Shown here: one piece after another, positions 18,540-28,451 of the stretch
Position numbering within the stretch: the stretch's first letter is position 1
Layout: the number at the start of each line of letters is the position of its first letter
Assembly (NCBI GenBank): GCA_002704915.1
Contig: PAIP01000062.1
Location: 1-64,000 of the forward strand
Source: Parvularcula sp.
GTDB taxonomy: Bacteria > Pseudomonadota > Alphaproteobacteria > Caulobacterales > Parvularculaceae
DNA: 64,000 nt
Reading direction: 5' to 3'
Translations under genes and position numbers: made by a program
Notes under the pieces: model-generated
Databases searched by the model: none
Told to the model about the DNA's origin: nothing
The model's input: only the letters and a program-made list of their open reading frames with translations

Positions 18540-18569
18540 CCTCACATATAAGGAAAACTTTATATGAGG
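18540..18569 (-). promoter_or_regulatory. Inverted repeat in the metK 5' leader
   Basis: The arms CCTCA-CA-TATAA (18540-18551) and TTATATGAGG (18560-18569) are complementary except for two extra bases in one arm. It covers the predicted transcription start region. On the RNA, the arm nearest the ATG contains GUGAGG, the only Shine-Dalgarno-like sequence, so folding would hide it. Alternatively it is a DNA operator, possibly for the XRE regulator encoded upstream. Confidence 0.55.
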
Positions 18570-18572
18570 GGG

Positions 18573-18601
18573 CTATAGCGAAACGACGGCGCTCTGTCCA
18601 A
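18573..18601 (-). promoter_or_regulatory. Predicted metK promoter
   Basis: On the minus strand TTGGAC (18596-18601) and CTATAG (18573-18578) are exactly 17 bases apart. This would start transcription near 18566, leaving a leader of roughly 40 bases. It lies in the short gap between the XRE gene stop and metK. Confidence 0.45.
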
Positions 18602-18652
18602 CCGAAAGCGAAGGGTTTTTCCATCAGTTCTGCGGACAAGCCGTGGAAAACC

Positions 18653-19117
18653 CTATGAGACGGCTTCATCTTCCCTTTCAGCGATGGATTTGACCAGATC
18701 GAGCACTTTCTTGCGCACGTCGAGGTCCTTGATCTCGGAAAAATAGCGGCAGAGCTGCACGCCTTCGGGTGAATTCACGAGATCCATCACGGCTTCGCCG
18801 TCTCCGTCTTCGGCAAAACCATTGACGGATTTCGCCGCGGCGCCGCCAAATCCGTCATAGAAAAACTGCACCGGCACTTCGAGCAACTGAGACAGCTCGA
18901 ACATCCGGCTCGCGCCGATCCGGTTCACGCCCTTCTCGTATTTCTGGATCTGCTGGAATGTCAGGCCCAGCGACTTGCCGAGCATTTCCTGGCTCATGCC
19001 AAGAATCATGCGGCGCAGCTTGACCCGCGAGCCCACATAAACATCAATCGGGTGCGGCCCGCTCCGTTTGGACGCATCCTCGGATGAGGCCGTCGCCGCG
19101 TTCTGCGGTTTCGCCAT
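18653..19117 (-). CDS. XRE/Cro-CI family transcriptional regulator
   Basis: The ATG at 19117 has GGGGAGAG just upstream and gives 154 residues; a start at 19171 is less likely. After a polar N-terminus, residues about 25-85 form the helix-turn-helix (VKLRRMILGMSQEMLGKSLG, then LTFQQIQKYEKGVNRIGASR). The C-terminal third (RYFSEIKDLDVRKKVLDLVKSI) is a helical tail. This family member is conserved directly upstream of metK and downstream of lnt in many alphaproteobacteria. Its target is not shown by the sequence, but the inverted repeat at the metK start is an obvious candidate. Confidence 0.9.
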   Translation of the reverse strand: MAKPQNAATASSEDASKRSGPHPIDVYVGSRVKLRRMILGMSQEMLGKSLGLTFQQIQKYEKGVNRIGASRMFELSQLLEVPVQFFYDGFGGAAAKSVNGFAEDGDGEAVMDLVNSPEGVQLCRYFSEIKDLDVRKKVLDLVKSIAEREDEAVS

Positions 19118-19215
19118 AACTCTCCCCATGCGTGGCGCCGGAGCCTTCTGGCTCCGCCTCTCCCTTGACAACCGGAATTATAAACCTCCGGCGGTCAGCG
19201 CGCAAAGGTTGCACC

Positions 19216-20853
19216 CTAGCGCTTGTCGCGGGCAACGAGTTTTTGCTGAAAAGACAGTAATATGAGCGCCGCCGCCATCACAAAGAACAGCCCGTCGCCG
19301 AGGCGGTCATAAAGGGTCGGCGGCAATTTGGCCGGAATAGGAGCCTCGATCTTTCCCGCCTGATAAAGCGGAATGCGCGAGAGAATGCGGCCCTTGGCGT
19401 CGATCAGCGCGGACACGCCGGTATTGGCCGATCGCGCCATTGGAAGACCGGTCTCCACGGATCTCAGGCGCGCCATGTCGAGATGCTGGCGCGGACCGGA
19501 ACTGTCGCCGAACCAGGCGTCATTGGTGACGACCACCAGCCAGTCCGGGCGCTCAGCCCTAGGATAAGACGCGCCCGGGAAGATCGCTTCATAACAGATC
19601 ATGGGCGCAAACGCCGATCCTCCCGCGGTCAGGACTTGCGGGGCGGCGCCGGAATAAAACCCGCGATCCTGATAAGGGGTCAGGGCGGCGAGACCGATGC
19701 TTTTGAAAAAGCCGTATAAAGGAAGGTACTCCCCCACCGGCACCAGATGGTGTTTGTCGTAAAAGCTGACGACCTCGCGCCCGCGCGGCGTCTCTTCAAC
19801 GACAGCGACGGAATTATACCAGCGCTCTTCACCGCCATTGCCTGCCTCGCGGCGCACCGTTCCGACGATAAGCACCGAATTTTCAGGCAATTCTCGCGAC
19901 AACGCATCAAGCGCCGATTGCGCTTCCGCGAGCAAGGGCGCGCCATTTTCCGGCCAGACGATGAAGAGCTTTGCGTCGGGCGGGATCGCGCCGCGCGAAT
20001 GCTCCATCTGGCGTTCGAAATTCTTCGCCCAAAAGCTCCAGTCGATTTTCTCGCGCTGGGGAATATTGGGCTGAACGATGCGCACGATCTCACGCGCGTC
20101 GCTCTGCGGTTCCGGCAGGGCGAGGCGAATAGCGCCGACCCCATAAAGCAGAGCAGCCCCGCCGAGCATGACGTATAAACCGGAAAGCGGTTTGGCGCCG
20201 TCTCCTTTAAGCCCCGCGGCTGGCGCAGCGGCGAGGAAAGTCGCCACAAGACTTAGTCCGTACGCACCATACCACGCGGCGGTCTGCGAACCGACGGCGC
20301 TGCCCGCGAAAAGCTGTCCCGTCAAATTCCAGGGAAGACCTGTCAGCACATGTCCGCGGGCATATTCCACAAGGGCGAAGACGGCGGTGAAGAACGCGAT
20401 GCGCGCCCAGCCGGTTTCCCAGAACGCCGAAGAGATCGCCGCCGCCGCGCCGGTAAAGAGCGCGAGAAAGGCCGGCATGCCCATCATTGCGAATGGCGCC
20501 ATCCATGCGAACTGGTCGGCCTGCACGAAAAAGGACAGCGCCATCCAGTATACGCCGGCGAGAAAATAACCGAACCCCCAGAACCATCCGACGGCAAAGG
20601 CGCTGCGGATGGGTTTTTCATGGGCGTCCGCGCCGTCGATCAATAGGACCAGCACCGTCACGCCCGCCGCCATCATGGGCAGGAGGTAAAATGGCGCCAG
20701 CGCCGTCGCCGCAGAAGCGCCCGCGAGAAACGCCATCAGCCAGCGGCGCCAACCCGTGACCGTCCGCACTTTGGCGGCGGCGCGCATCAATGCATCCGAC
20801 AATCGGGACAAAACCCTGTGCAAAGGCTTACTCCGCGGCCTTGCCGGGCGCAT
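19216..20853 (-). CDS. lnt: Apolipoprotein N-acyltransferase
   Basis: Lnt attaches the third acyl chain to lipoproteins at the periplasmic face of the inner membrane. The 545-residue product has an N-terminal multi-pass membrane region (residues about 40-245) and a C-terminal nitrilase domain. The Glu is in VWPENGAPLL, the Lys in FYDKHHLVPVGEYLP and the nucleophile in MICYEAIFPG, so all three catalytic residues are present. The start is uncertain: the ATG at 20853 overlaps the corC end, and one at 20787 would also retain the whole membrane region. It is part of the ybeY-corC-lnt cluster. Confidence 0.94.
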   Translation of the reverse strand: MRPARPRSKPLHRVLSRLSDALMRAAAKVRTVTGWRRWLMAFLAGASAATALAPFYLLPMMAAGVTVLVLLIDGADAHEKPIRSAFAVGWFWGFGYFLAGVYWMALSFFVQADQFAWMAPFAMMGMPAFLALFTGAAAAISSAFWETGWARIAFFTAVFALVEYARGHVLTGLPWNLTGQLFAGSAVGSQTAAWYGAYGLSLVATFLAAAPAAGLKGDGAKPLSGLYVMLGGAALLYGVGAIRLALPEPQSDAREIVRIVQPNIPQREKIDWSFWAKNFERQMEHSRGAIPPDAKLFIVWPENGAPLLAEAQSALDALSRELPENSVLIVGTVRREAGNGGEERWYNSVAVVEETPRGREVVSFYDKHHLVPVGEYLPLYGFFKSIGLAALTPYQDRGFYSGAAPQVLTAGGSAFAPMICYEAIFPGASYPRAERPDWLVVVTNDAWFGDSSGPRQHLDMARLRSVETGLPMARSANTGVSALIDAKGRILSRIPLYQAGKIEAPIPAKLPPTLYDRLGDGLFFVMAAALILLSFQQKLVARDKR

Positions 20854-21721
20854 TCGCCGCCGAGGGGCGGATGCGCAGCTTTCTCACTTTTCGCGCATCC
20901 CCTTCGGTCACTTCAAAATCGAAGCCGTTTGGCCCGATCAGGACCTCGCCCCGTTGCGGTACACGTCCCGCCAGCGATACGGCGTAACCGCCAACCGTGT
21001 CGATCTCGTCATCTTCCGTATCGAGATGAAGTCCGGTTTCCTCCTCGAAGTCGTCGAGCTCCACACGCGCGTCAACGTCCCATCCTCCGCCGGGCATGGG
21101 GGTGATGACCACCTCATCCTCGTCGTCATGTTCGTCATTGATTTCGCCGACGATCTCCTCAACGAGATCTTCAATGGTAACGAGCCCGTCAGTCCCGCCA
21201 TACTCGTCAATAACAAGCGCCATGTGAATGCGCGACGCCTGCATCCTGAGGAGGAGATCGGTGACGCGCATGGAGGGCGGGACATAAAGAACGTCCCGGC
21301 GCAAGGTCTTCAATATGGGGCCACTGGCCGGAAGCGGCTTGGCGTCGTCGGCGATGAGGCCGATGACATCCTTGATATGAACCATGCCCACCGGGTCGTC
21401 GAGATCGCCGCGATAAATCGGCATGCGCGAATGGCCGGCCTCGGAAAAAAGGCGGATCAGCTCCTGCAAGGGCGTGTCGATGTCCACGGCGGAGATGTCG
21501 GCGCGCGGCGCCATGACGTCGAAGACTTTCTTCTCGTCGAACGCGATGACGCGCTCGATCATTTCACGGCGCGCCTGATCGAAGACCAGTCTTGTGGCGT
21601 CATCGCCATTTTCATGTGCAACGAGTTCTTCGCGACCCGCCGGCTTTCCAATCATGGAGCGCAAGCGCCCCAGAATACTGTCGCCAAATCCGTTTTCGTC
21701 GCCGCTTTCTTCGCCGTTCAT
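20828..21721 (-). CDS. corC: HlyC/CorC-family CBS-domain protein (YbeX type)
   Basis: This 297-residue soluble protein has no DUF21 membrane region, so it is of the short CorC/YbeX type. KVFDVMAPRADISAVDIDTP opens a pair of CBS domains (residues about 65-190), with the second marked by MALVIDEYGGTDGLVTIEDL. It ends with the CorC_HlyC domain (VGGYAVSLAGRVPQRGEVL). Homologues are tied to ribosome maturation and cobalt/magnesium resistance. It lies 12 bases after ybeY and overlaps lnt, forming one operon. Confidence 0.93.
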   Translation of the reverse strand: MNGEESGDENGFGDSILGRLRSMIGKPAGREELVAHENGDDATRLVFDQARREMIERVIAFDEKKVFDVMAPRADISAVDIDTPLQELIRLFSEAGHSRMPIYRGDLDDPVGMVHIKDVIGLIADDAKPLPASGPILKTLRRDVLYVPPSMRVTDLLLRMQASRIHMALVIDEYGGTDGLVTIEDLVEEIVGEINDEHDDEDEVVITPMPGGGWDVDARVELDDFEEETGLHLDTEDDEIDTVGGYAVSLAGRVPQRGEVLIGPNGFDFEVTEGDARKVRKLRIRPSAANAPGKAAE

Positions 21722-21733
21722 GAGTGTCGTCCG

Positions 21734-22180
21734 TTACTCGCCGTCATAGGGATCGCCGATCCCCATCCTGTCCAGAATTTCCGCTTCGCGCCGCTCCATC
21801 ACGGCCGCATCGTCCTCGGTTTCATGATCATAACCGATCAGATGCAGCATGCCATGGATAATGAGATGGGCCGCATGGTCGCGCAATGAAATCCCTTTTT
21901 CCTCGGCCTCGCGCGCGCAGGTCTCCCGCGCCAGCGCAATATCGCCGAGAAAACCCTCAGCCTCTCCCGAGGGAAATGAGAGCACATTGGTGGGGCCGGT
22001 CTTGCCCCGGAACCGGGAATTGAGCTCGGCGATGGCCGCGTCATTGCAGAACAGGAGGGCGATCTCCCGGGCCAACGCCGGCTCCAGCGCCGCCGCCCGG
22101 ACCTGGCATTCCCCCGCGAGTTCATCCGCCGCAGGCAACATGGCCGTCCAACTTTCATCTTCGATAATGGCGTCGATCAT
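21734..22180 (-). CDS. ybeY: Endoribonuclease/rRNA maturation factor YbeY
   Basis: YbeY is a zinc metalloprotein involved in 16S rRNA 3' end maturation and ribosome quality control. The ATG at 22180 gives 148 residues, the normal size; the longer frame to 22330 overlaps phoH and lacks family similarity. The zinc motif HGMLHLIGYDH (His 109, 113 and 119) and NVLSFPS are present. It begins 10 bases after the phoH stop, as part of the miaB-phoH-ybeY-corC-lnt operon. Confidence 0.96.
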   Translation of the reverse strand: MIDAIIEDESWTAMLPAADELAGECQVRAAALEPALAREIALLFCNDAAIAELNSRFRGKTGPTNVLSFPSGEAEGFLGDIALARETCAREAEEKGISLRDHAAHLIIHGMLHLIGYDHETEDDAAVMERREAEILDRMGIGDPYDGE

Positions 22181-22190
22181 CGCAGTGGCG

Positions 22191-23173
<983 letters not shown>

Positions 23174-23177
<4 letters not shown>

Positions 23178-24553
23178 GCGGCGGCCTCTTCCTTGGTTTT
23201 CAGCGCCCCGGCTAGGGCGTTCGGCGTCACGCCTTCGATCTTCACCTTTGCAACACTTCCAAGGAGAGATTGTGGCGCCTCAACGTGAACGCTTTGCAAA
23301 TAGGGCGAGCGGCCGATGAGCTGGCCTTCATGCCGGCCCGGCTTTTCAAACAGAACCGGGAGTTCGGCCCCGATCTGGGCTTCATTAAAGGCCTGACGCT
23401 GGCGTTCGAGCAGGCTTTGCAGGCGCGCCAGCCGGTCATCCTTTTCATCCTCGGCCACCTGTTTTTGCATTGCGGCGCCGGGCGTGCCCGGCCGGCGGGA
23501 ATATTTGAAGGAATAGGCCGAGGCGTAGCCCACCGTGTCAACGAGGGCCAAAGTCGCTTCAAAATCCTCACTCGTTTCGCCGGGGAAACCAACGATGAAG
23601 TCGCCGGAAAGCGCGATGTCGGGCCGCGCGGCGCGAATGCGTTCGATCAGCTTCACATAATGTTCGGCGGTATGGCCGCGATTCATGGCTTTGAGGATTT
23701 TGTCCGAGCCCGCCTGCACCGGCAGGTGCAGATAGGGCATCAGCTTTTCCTCTTCCCCGAGCGCTGCAATGAGCCCGTCATCCATGTCGCGGGGGTGCGA
23801 GGTCGTAAAGCGGATGCGCTCGATCCCGTCGATCCTGGCGAGATGGCGGCAAAGCTCCCCGAGGCCCCATTGATCGCCGACGACGCCAGCAGGCGGATTT
23901 GACGCCCACGCATTCACATTCTGGCCGATCAGCGTGATTTCTTTGACGCCCTGCGCGGCGAGGGAGCGCGCCTCGGCGACGATGGCGTCCACATTGCGCG
24001 AAACCTCTGCGCCGCGGGTGTAGGGAACCACGCAGAAGGTGCAGAACTTGTCGCATCCTTCCTGAACCGTGAGAAACGCGGTGGGCCCCTCCGCCTCGCG
24101 CGCCGCCAGCCGGTCGAACTTCTCCTCGACGGCAAAATCCGTATCGAGAACGTCGCCGCGTTCGCGCGCGGCTTTGGCGATGAGCTCGGGCAGGCGGTGA
24201 TAGGCCTGCGGGCCCACGACCATGTCCACCTGCGGCGCGCGCGCGGTGATCTCCGGTCCTTCCGCCTGCGCGACGCAGCCGGCGACGGCGATTTTCATCT
24301 CGCCGCCCGCTTTGGCTTTGTCAGCTTTGAGACGTTTCAGACGACCAAGCTCGGAATAGACCTTTTCCGCGGCTTTTTCGCGGATATGGCAGGTATTGAG
24401 GATGACGAGGTCCGCGCCTTCGGGCGTCTCCGCAACGCCATAGCCCAGGGGCTTTAAGAGCCCCGCCATGCGTTCGGAATCGTACACGTTCATCTGACAC
24501 CCATAGGTGCGGATGAAAACGGATTTTCCTTGTTTTGGCCGCGGATCGGTCAT
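23174..24553 (-). CDS. miaB: tRNA-2-methylthio-N6-dimethylallyladenosine synthase MiaB
   Basis: MiaB is the radical-SAM methylthiotransferase that modifies A37 of tRNAs reading UNN codons. The 459-residue product has the N-terminal UPF0004 domain ([38 protein letters not shown] with three cluster cysteines), the radical-SAM motif CDKFCTFC near residue 163, and a C-terminal TRAM domain. It heads the miaB-phoH-ybeY-corC-lnt operon. In many relatives the next gene upstream is fur; here 5 kb of other genes have been inserted. Confidence 0.97.
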
Positions 24554-24731
24554 GCTTTTAAATCATATATCACGGAGAAGCGCCGCTATGTAGGCGGGCC
24601 GGCGCGCCATTGCAATCAGGGCGGGACCGAAAGGCTCGCGGGCTTGTGAGGAAGTTTGGTTTGATCGCGCACTGAATGCGCGGCACATTGGCGACAGGGA
24701 GAGAGCGCGTATTGCTTTCTTGAGGGTGGTG

Positions 24732-25475
24732 ATGACGTCATTTCAGGGTTTCTTGCGCTTCGGTTTCGGCGCGGCGGTGGCCTTTAGCCTGCTGTCCGGC
24801 CCTGTCCGCGCTGAAGACGTGCGCGAGGGGGCTGGAGAGCGCCCTGTTCTGGTCGAGCTTTTCCTTTCCCAGGCTTGCCCCATGTGCCCCAAAGCGGCGG
24901 CCCTTTTTCCGGACATCGCGGCCCGCGATGATGTCGTCGCGCTTTCCTGGCATATCGATTACTGGAACATGACGAGCTCGCCGGACGGGAGCTGGGCCGA
25001 TCCCTATTCGCACGCCGCCTTCACGAAGCGCCAGAAGCGCTACAACAAAAACATCCGCCACAAGAGCTCGATTTATACGCCGCAGGTCGTAGTCGACGGC
25101 GTCGCCGAGACCGTGGGCGCGAAGCAAGAAAAGATCGAGGCCCTGATCGAGACCGCGCCGCGCGCCGGCGCCGCCGTAAACTCATCCCTCTCGGACGGCG
25201 CCATCGCCTTTGAGATCGGCGAGAGCGAGCATGGCGGCAACGCCTATCTCGTCATCTTCAAAAAACGCGCCTCCACGCGCATTACGAGCGGCTATAACAA
25301 AGGCAAAGTCTTTGACGAGGCGCATGTGGTGACGGGCGTTCAGCCTCTGGGCCTTGTCCGCAAGCGCGGCGGCGAAATCCGCGTGGGCAGGCCCGCTGAT
25401 AACGAAGCCTGCGCCCTCATCGTGCAGGAGCCCGGACAGGCCCGCGTCGTCGCGGCGGCGTATTGTCCGGGTTAG
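24732..25475 (+). CDS. DUF1223-family secreted thioredoxin-like protein
   Basis: The ATG at 24732 follows GAGG and gives 247 residues. A signal peptide is present (FLRFGFGAAVAFSLLSGPVRA). The mature protein opens with VLVELFLSQACPMCPKAAALF, a thioredoxin-like strand and helix with a CPMC pair, then SWHIDYWNMT and YTPQVVVDG, which are hallmarks of DUF1223. The fold suggests a periplasmic redox or thiol role, but no activity is established. It diverges from miaB and converges on the AT-rich island, whose last stop is 22 bases away. Confidence 0.85.
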   Translation: MTSFQGFLRFGFGAAVAFSLLSGPVRAEDVREGAGERPVLVELFLSQACPMCPKAAALFPDIAARDDVVALSWHIDYWNMTSSPDGSWADPYSHAAFTKRQKRYNKNIRHKSSIYTPQVVVDGVAETVGAKQEKIEALIETAPRAGAAVNSSLSDGAIAFEIGESEHGGNAYLVIFKKRASTRITSGYNKGKVFDEAHVVTGVQPLGLVRKRGGEIRVGRPADNEACALIVQEPGQARVVAAAYCPG

Positions 25476-25497
25476 ACGCCGCGATTAAAAACTTGTT

Positions 25498-26187
25498 TTA
25501 TTGCCGATCGGCAATAAATGCGCTGCGGTCGTCTCTACGGGCCCTTGCTAACCGCATATCATAGTTTTCCGCGATCAATACGCAAACCTCTCTGCGGTTG
25601 TATTCATTGACAATAGCGCGTGAATTTCCAGAAAACTGACCAAGCACTATCAAAGTAGGCGGCAAATGAGGTTTATTAGGCTTTCGTTTCCTTCTCAAGA
25701 ATTGTGGCATTATCTCATGCACGATGCCGATAAATTGTGCCAATAGCATTGGATAGATATTCAGTTTTTTTACCTCTGCAAAACTGATAAGATGCCTATT
25801 TTCTAAACAATGCCATTTAGTTTCACTCTTACGGGTTGGAACCTTTCCCGGCTGGGTAACACCTATATCAACACAATACACACCTTCATCGTGCGCACCC
25901 TTCACCATTAGATTCATGTGAAGCTCAAACGTCTTGCCCTTATGGGTGACTATAAATTTGGAAAAGTTCCAAGGGTGCCCCCTTGTACTAGTTTTTACGA
26001 CAAACGAACTACCGCCTCTTGGATTTACTGCGGTAACATCACACCCTAAACTGCGGTAGTGTGCTGCCATTCCTGTAATGGCGCCTAATTCCAATAACTT
26101 TGAGAGGCTATCGCCAACTTGTTTAAATGCCCGTGAGTGGCTTCGTATTGTCGACTTGATTGAACCACGTATGGCATCAATATCCAT
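25498..26187 (-). CDS. Putative PD-(D/E)XK-type nuclease in an AT-rich island
   Basis: I do not recognise a named family for this 229-residue protein. Its middle has the residue order of a PD-(D/E)XK nuclease core: a helix (residues 22-48), Glu 88 in TFELHMNL, Asp 107 in VYCVDIGV, then Glu 138-x-Lys 140 in ISFAEVKKL, followed by a helix (PMLLAQFIGIVHEIM). The C-terminal part (PPTLIVLGQFSGNS, VCVLIAEN) looks like two further strands. It overlaps the preceding 139-residue gene by 11 bases, so the two are cotranscribed. Codon use is AT-rich, unlike all neighbours, implying recent transfer. A defence or mobile-element role is inference. Confidence 0.6.
   Translation of the reverse strand: MDIDAIRGSIKSTIRSHSRAFKQVGDSLSKLLELGAITGMAAHYRSLGCDVTAVNPRGGSSFVVKTSTRGHPWNFSKFIVTHKGKTFELHMNLMVKGAHDEGVYCVDIGVTQPGKVPTRKSETKWHCLENRHLISFAEVKKLNIYPMLLAQFIGIVHEIMPQFLRRKRKPNKPHLPPTLIVLGQFSGNSRAIVNEYNRREVCVLIAENYDMRLARARRDDRSAFIADRQ
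25500..25515. repeat. Perfect 16-base palindrome at the end of the putative nuclease gene
   Basis: ATTGCCGATCGGCAAT reads identically on both strands and covers the last codons of the putative nuclease. On the minus strand an A-rich then T-rich stretch follows, so it could act as a weak terminator, but the following T run is displaced. It also marks the left boundary of the AT-rich island. Confidence 0.6.
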
Positions 26188-26596
26188 TTTCGTCCAAGTA
26201 AGTAAGCAACTCCGAAGGAGTCATGTTGAGAACCGAATAAAAATTTAGTCGATCAGCTTCTTTTTCCAGTGTTGAGATTAATCCTTTAAGGCGCCGATAA
26301 ATGTCGCTTCCTCGGGAAAAATCCGAGCTGCCAATTTTGATGGACGAAATGCCTTCTTCATTTAGCATGTATGCGCTATTTTCTAACGTCCAATAACTTG
26401 ATGAAACTAAGGAATATAACTTCCGAACCCCTGACATGAAGACAATTTTATCTCCCAGATTTTTGTCAAATTTCCGCCGATTAGATTTAAATATTTCCGG
26501 CAAAGCGCGCTCTACACTTTCAGCATAGCCAAGCACTTGCTCTCTCAAAGAGTAAGGAAGCTCTGCCAGTGCGTCATGCAAATCCGAGAGGCTCAT
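26177..26596 (-). CDS. Hypothetical protein paired with the putative nuclease
   Basis: The 139-residue product is not recognised. It appears mainly helical (LREQVLGYAESVERALPEIF at residues 18-37, and RRLKGLISTLEKEADRLNFY at 101-120), with a central FMSGVRKLYSLVSSSYW and no membrane segment, signal peptide or zinc motif. It is the first gene of a two-gene unit and overlaps the putative nuclease gene by 11 bases. Its codon use is AT-rich like that of its partner. Its position and size would suit a partner, specificity or inhibitory subunit, but nothing in the sequence proves it. Confidence 0.6.
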   Translation of the reverse strand: MSLSDLHDALAELPYSLREQVLGYAESVERALPEIFKSNRRKFDKNLGDKIVFMSGVRKLYSLVSSSYWTLENSAYMLNEEGISSIKIGSSDFSRGSDIYRRLKGLISTLEKEADRLNFYSVLNMTPSELLTYLDENGY

Positions 26597-26669
26597 AAAA
26601 CCATATCACAAACTCATTTCACGGACTGAAGCTACAATAACATCTCCGCAACACGATATTTTGTCGCTA

Positions 26670-27644
<975 letters not shown>

Positions 27645-27706
27645 TCAATAGGTTAGCGTTTAGTGGGGAGAGGCATGGGTCACAAGTCTTTCTACGGGGT
27701 CGGAGT

Positions 27707-28375
27707 TTGGTAATCAGAGGTTTTCACGCCGCCAGGTCACCTATGGGCGTGTTCGCGGCGGCAGTAGCAGTGATGGCGTTGACCGGCGGATGCGCGGTGA
27801 ACCCCATCTCCTCTCAACTCAACGCAAAACATGAAACCGCGGCGCAGCGCGACCTTCTCGCAGAGGCGGCGCGCGAGGTGGAAAAAGCGCCCTGGCCGAA
27901 ACCGGAGCCTGTCTCCCTCGTGTCACGCATGACGGTGGGCGCGATCGACAGCGGTTTTTCAAAAGCCGACGCCGCCGAAACATACGCCGCCGCTCTTCAA
28001 CCCGAAGGCGCGCGGTTTTCGCTCCTCGAAGCGGACGCCGAGGCCAATCTCGCCGCCGCGAACCGCCTTCTTGGCATTGCTGAAAACGCTGTCTTTGCAC
28101 CCCGCCTCAGCGGCAATGACATATCCATTGTCGAAGACGCCATTCAGGCGCTGCGCGAAAATCGCCAGATCTACGTGAACGCCGCGCATCAGATTGAAAA
28201 GCTGGGAGAACCTGTGGCGGACGATCGCGTCGACGCCATTCGCGATGCGTATAATCTAGCCATCCGCGATCTTGGCGAAGCCGCCGACGCGCTCGCCGAC
28301 CGGCTCGACCGCGACCAATCGGAAAACTATGCGTCGCCCGCGAAGCCCCGCGTGCATAACCTTTCCGGCGTTTAG
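27707..28375 (+). CDS. Hypothetical lipoprotein
   Basis: The 222-residue frame begins at a TTG (27707) close to GGAG; the internal ATG at 27743 is an alternative and leaves a shorter signal. A lipobox VMALTGGC shows processing at a Cys near residue 29, so the protein should be lipid-anchored. The remainder is helical and Ala/Glu-rich (AQRDLLAEAAREVEK, AEANLAAANRLLGIAENAV, NLAIRDLGEAADALADRL), suggesting a coiled envelope protein. No known family was recognised. A strong terminator follows at 28397-28430. Confidence 0.6.
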   Translation: MVIRGFHAARSPMGVFAAAVAVMALTGGCAVNPISSQLNAKHETAAQRDLLAEAAREVEKAPWPKPEPVSLVSRMTVGAIDSGFSKADAAETYAAALQPEGARFSLLEADAEANLAAANRLLGIAENAVFAPRLSGNDISIVEDAIQALRENRQIYVNAAHQIEKLGEPVADDRVDAIRDAYNLAIRDLGEAADALADRLDRDQSENYASPAKPRVHNLSGV

Positions 28376-28396
28376 CCTCATCGCTTCATCGAATAA

Positions 28397-28430
28397 AAAA
28401 CGGCGCGCCTTGCTTGAGGCGCGCCGTTTT
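28397..28430. terminator. Bidirectional rho-independent terminator
   Basis: A 13-base perfect inverted repeat (AAAACGGCGCGCC / GGCGCGCCGTTTT) with an 8-base loop lies between the convergent lipoprotein and ferritin-like genes, with A and T tracts suited to both directions. Confidence 0.88.
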
Positions 28431-28451
28431 CATTTGTCCTGAAATAAGGTT

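Noticed and set aside
18528-18652. SAM/SAH or SAM-II riboswitch upstream of metK
   Set aside because: The short leader lacks the conserved core of either class as far as I can recall; only a simple hairpin is visible.
26597-26669. Promoter for the AT-rich two-gene island
   Set aside because: AT-rich sequence gives several poor matches to -35 and -10 hexamers, none with proper spacing and quality.
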